This document shows positions 61,385 through 64,000 of a stretch of DNA of 64,000 nt, one piece after another. The position numbers and the translations under genes were made by a program. This DNA comes from Rhodanobacteraceae bacterium (lineage in GTDB: Bacteria; Pseudomonadota; Gammaproteobacteria; Xanthomonadales; Rhodanobacteraceae): NCBI GenBank assembly GCA_027019085.1, contig JALUXG010000039.1, positions 1 through 64,000 of the forward strand. The letters are read 5' to 3'. The first letter of the stretch is position 1; each line of letters opens with the position of its first letter. The notes below the pieces were generated by a model. That model was given only the letters and a program-made list of their open reading frames with translations. It did no database searches and was not told where the DNA came from.

Positions 61385-61406
61385 AAGTATGTAAAAACAG
61401 ATACTT
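61385..61406 (+). promoter_or_regulatory. AT-rich inverted repeat upstream of hsdR
   Basis: AAGTAT (61385-61390) and ATACTT (61401-61406) form a perfect 6-bp inverted repeat in a strongly AT-rich stretch (61377-61416) that stands out from its GC-rich surroundings. It lies 31 bp before the hsdR ATG. It may be a separate hsdR promoter or an operator. Confidence 0.45.
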
Positions 61407-61436
61407 ATTTATTTAAGCCTTTCCCGGGCTGCGCCA

Positions 61437-64000
61437 ATGACGTTCCTGTCTGAAGCCGAGCTCGAAGCCGCGCTGCTTGAGCAGCTCATCGGCTTGGGCT
61501 ACACCTGCACCTCGGACGAGCTGATCGGCCCCGACGGCAAACAGCCGGAACGAGACGCCTACGATGAGGTGGTGCTCAAGGCGCGACTGGCTGAAGCCGT
61601 GGCTCGCCTGAACCCGACGTTGCCGCCTGAAGCACTGGCCGATGCGGTGCGTCGCCTGACGCAGTCTGAACTGCCCAACCTGCTGGAAGAGAACCGTCGC
61701 ATCCACCGCCTGCTGATCGAAGGCGTGGATGTGGAGTATTACGCCGAGGACGGCACGCTGACGGCAGGCAAGGTGCGTCTGATCGATTTCGACGCGCCAT
61801 CGAAAAACGACTGGTTGGCGGTGCAGCAATTCGTCGTGGTGTCGGGTCACGTCAACCGTCGCCCGGATGTGGTGATATTCGTCAACGGCCTGCCGTTGGC
61901 GGTGATCGAGCTGAAGGCCCCTGGCGGCGAGAACGCAACGCTGGTGGGCGCGTTCAATCAGCTACAGACCTACAAACTGCAGATTCCCGCATTGTTCCGC
62001 AGCAACGCGTTGCTGGTGACGTCCGATGGCTTGTCGGCACGGGTGGGTTCGCTGTCGGCGGACCTGGAGCGCTTCATGCCCTGGCGCACGACGGACGGTC
62101 GGCAGATCGAGCCCAAGGGATCGCCGGAACTGGCGACGTTGATCGAGGGCGTGTTCGAAAAGCATCGGTTCCTTCAACTGCTGCGCCGATTCACGGTGTT
62201 TGGCGAATCAAGTAGTGGGCTGGTCAAGATTGTGGCTGGTTATCACCAGTACCACGCGGTGCGAAAGGCAGTGGCGTCAACGCTCCGTGCTAGTCAGTCT
62301 GATTGGCAGGCGGAGGATCCGGCCGAATACGGTTTGCCCGGCGTCGACAGCCAGCCGGCGGGTGATCGCAAGGCCGGTGTGATCTGGCATACGCAGGGCT
62401 CCGGGAAGAGCCTGTTGATGGCCTTCTACGCGGGCATGCTGGTGGCCGAGCCGCGCATGGCCAACCCCACGCTGGTGGTCCTCACCGATCGCAATGATCT
62501 GGATGATCAGCTCTTTACCACCTTTGCCATGTGCAAGGACCTGATCCGGCAGACGCCGGTGCAGGCCGAGGACCGGGAGCATCTGCGCAGCTTGCTCAAC
62601 CGTGCGTCCGGTGGCGTGATCTTCACCACCCTGCAGAAGTTTTCGCCTCAGCCCGGAGAGACCGAATTTCCGGTGCTGACGGAGCGCTCCAACGTGATCG
62701 TCATCGCCGACGAAGCGCATCGCAGCCAGTACGGGTTCAAGGCCAAGGTGGCGGGCAAGACCGGCGAGATCGGCTACGGGTTTGCCAAGTACCTGCGAGA
62801 TGCGCTGCCGCACGCGTCGTTCATCGGCTTCACCGGCACGCCGATTGAAGCGAGCGACGTCAACACGCCGGCCGTGTTCGGCCATTACATCGACATCTAC
62901 GACATCAGCCGGGCGGTGGAAGACGGCGCCACGGTGCCAATCTATTACGAATCCCGTTTGGCGCGCATCCAGCTGGACGAGGATGAGAAACCGCGCATCG
63001 ATGCCGAGATCGAAGCGTTGCTGGAGGATGACGACGAGGCCAGCGCCGAGCGCACCAAGCAGAAGTGGAGCACCGTCGAGACCCTGGTAGGCAGCCCCAG
63101 GCGTTTGGCCCTGGTGGCCGCCGATCTGGTGCAGCATTTCGAGGACCGCGTGGCGGCGCTCGACGGCAAGGCCATGGTGGTGTGCATGAGCCGGCGCATC
63201 TGCGTGGCCTTGTACGACGAGATCATCAAGCTGCGCCCGGACTGGCACAGCGATGACGACAACGCCGGCAGCCTCAAGGTCGTGATGACGGGCGCGGCTT
63301 CCGATCCGGCGGCGTGGCAGCCGCATATCGGCGGCTCGACCAGTCCTGGGGCGCGCCGCGATCTGCTGGCCAAGCGCGCCCGCGATCCAGGTGATCCGCT
63401 GCGGATGGTGATTGTTCGCGATATGTGGTTGACCGGTTTCGATGCGCCGAGCATGCACACGATGTACATCGACAAGCCCATGCGCGGGCATGGTCTGATG
63501 CAGGCGATCGCGCGCGTGAACCGTGTGTTCCGCGACAAGCCGGCAGGGTTGATCGTCGACTACATCGGCATCGCGCAGAACCTGAAATCCGCACTGGCGC
63601 AGTACTCAAAACCTGATCAGGACAAGACCGGCATCGATGAAGCCGAGGCCGTGGCGGTCATGCTGGAGAAGTACGAGATCGTGCGCGACATGTTCGCCGC
63701 ACAGGGAAGTGCAAGTGTCGCGGGAGGCAGGATGCCGGGAGCGACCCACGGTTTCGACTACCGCAGCGCGTTGGGTGGCACACCGGGCGAACGGTTGGCG
63801 ATGATGGCGGGCGCTATCGAGTGGATTCTCGATAAGCAGCAGCAGTGGGCGGCTGCGGAGAAGACCAAGGAAGCCAAGAAGCAGGCGCAGCGGCGCTTCG
63901 CGGATGGCGTGCTGGCCTTGTCCAAGGCGTTTGCCCTGGCGGCCAGTTCGGATGAAGCGAAGGGTATCCGCGAAGAAGTCGGTTTCTTTCAGGCGATCCG
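61437..64000 (+). CDS. hsdR: Type I restriction endonuclease subunit HsdR (partial)
   Basis: The gene begins at ATG 61437 ([22 protein letters not shown]) and is open to the window end, giving 854 codons; family members have about 1000, so the C-terminus is missing. The PD-(D/E)xK nuclease is [20 protein letters not shown] (D144, E158, K160). The helicase motifs are [12 protein letters not shown] (P-loop 320-325), [10 protein letters not shown] (425-428), FIGFTGTP and [14 protein letters not shown] 16-residue insert (755-770) comes from the palindromic element. No frameshift is seen, so the enzyme should be functional unless the end is broken. Confidence 0.95.
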   Translation, partial: MTFLSEAELEAALLEQLIGLGYTCTSDELIGPDGKQPERDAYDEVVLKARLAEAVARLNPTLPPEALADAVRRLTQSELPNLLEENRRIHRLLIEGVDVEYYAEDGTLTAGKVRLIDFDAPSKNDWLAVQQFVVVSGHVNRRPDVVIFVNGLPLAVIELKAPGGENATLVGAFNQLQTYKLQIPALFRSNALLVTSDGLSARVGSLSADLERFMPWRTTDGRQIEPKGSPELATLIEGVFEKHRFLQLLRRFTVFGESSSGLVKIVAGYHQYHAVRKAVASTLRASQSDWQAEDPAEYGLPGVDSQPAGDRKAGVIWHTQGSGKSLLMAFYAGMLVAEPRMANPTLVVLTDRNDLDDQLFTTFAMCKDLIRQTPVQAEDREHLRSLLNRASGGVIFTTLQKFSPQPGETEFPVLTERSNVIVIADEAHRSQYGFKAKVAGKTGEIGYGFAKYLRDALPHASFIGFTGTPIEASDVNTPAVFGHYIDIYDISRAVEDGATVPIYYESRLARIQLDEDEKPRIDAEIEALLEDDDEASAERTKQKWSTVETLVGSPRRLALVAADLVQHFEDRVAALDGKAMVVCMSRRICVALYDEIIKLRPDWHSDDDNAGSLKVVMTGAASDPAAWQPHIGGSTSPGARRDLLAKRARDPGDPLRMVIVRDMWLTGFDAPSMHTMYIDKPMRGHGLMQAIARVNRVFRDKPAGLIVDYIGIAQNLKSALAQYSKPDQDKTGIDEAEAVAVMLEKYEIVRDMFAAQGSASVAGGRMPGATHGFDYRSALGGTPGERLAMMAGAIEWILDKQQQWAAAEKTKEAKKQAQRRFADGVLALSKAFALAASSDEAKGIREEVGFFQAI
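63699..63746. repeat. In-frame palindromic element, copy in hsdR
   Basis: This 48-bp sequence is the partner of 58369-58416. It begins at a first codon position and encodes [16 protein letters not shown] between VRDMFA and HGFDYRSAL. The arms are GTCGC (63717-63721) and GCGAC (63741-63745), with inner GGCA (63726-63729) and TGCC (63733-63736). In most HsdR proteins the MF and HGFD segments are adjacent, so it looks like an insertion. Confidence 0.9.

Overview
The window looks like a chromosome segment of a high-GC gammaproteobacterium of the order Lysobacterales (Xanthomonadales), probably Rhodanobacteraceae or a close relative. This is inferred from the mix of genes and not from any search: an S10-spc-alpha ribosomal cluster without rpmJ, a class II (plant-type) DAHP synthase, an S46 dipeptidyl-peptidase, the miaA-hfq-hflX-hflK-hflC-DUF2065-purA order, and REP-like repeats containing GTAGGAGCGGC. 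No tRNA, rRNA, CRISPR array or complete insertion sequence was seen.

Layout. 1-14185 (+): the end of tuf, then S10-spc-alpha from rpsJ to rplQ with secY and rpoA. Several gaps are unusually long and hairpin-rich (rpsN-rpsH, rplR-rpsE, secY-rpsM, rpoA-rplQ). 14331-29736: dsbB, class II aroG, then a leftward block (amidase, mug-like glycosylase, Dph6-type ATPase, typA, a lipoprotein fused to a pilin-like tail, an MFS exporter), then a cyclophilin, a GlsB-like membrane protein, a sugar porter, an alanine/aspartate-type aminotransferase and malate dehydrogenase. 29803-39040: a glycosyltransferase and polysaccharide deacetylase pair, the methylcitrate cycle genes prpB, prpC and (separated) prpD, a small K+ channel, fadH under a PsrA-like box, and a TerC protein under a yybP-ykoY manganese riboswitch. 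39231-43975: an OmpA-family porin, a 1.1-kb array of twelve ~94-bp tandem repeats, kbl and tdh. 44178-53526: S46 peptidase, miaA, hfq, hflX, hflKC, DUF2065, a REP cluster and purA.

53600-64000 is an accessory, defence-type island with visibly lower GC at its left end. It holds a HipB/HipA toxin-antitoxin pair behind three evenly spaced operators, a MNT-nucleotidyltransferase/HEPN pair with its own palindromes, and a type I restriction-modification operon (hsdM with an N-terminal winged helix, hsdS, an AlbA_2/ATPase gene, and hsdR running off the end).

Most notable observations: a near-identical 48-bp palindromic element inserted in the same reading phase in both hsdM and hsdR, with a third diverged copy showing a compensatory stem change; the regularly spaced hip and MNT operators; the TerC riboswitch; the PsrA-type box on fadH; the lipoprotein-pilin fusion; the trimeric-periodic tandem array; and a probable CTG start codon for hflX.
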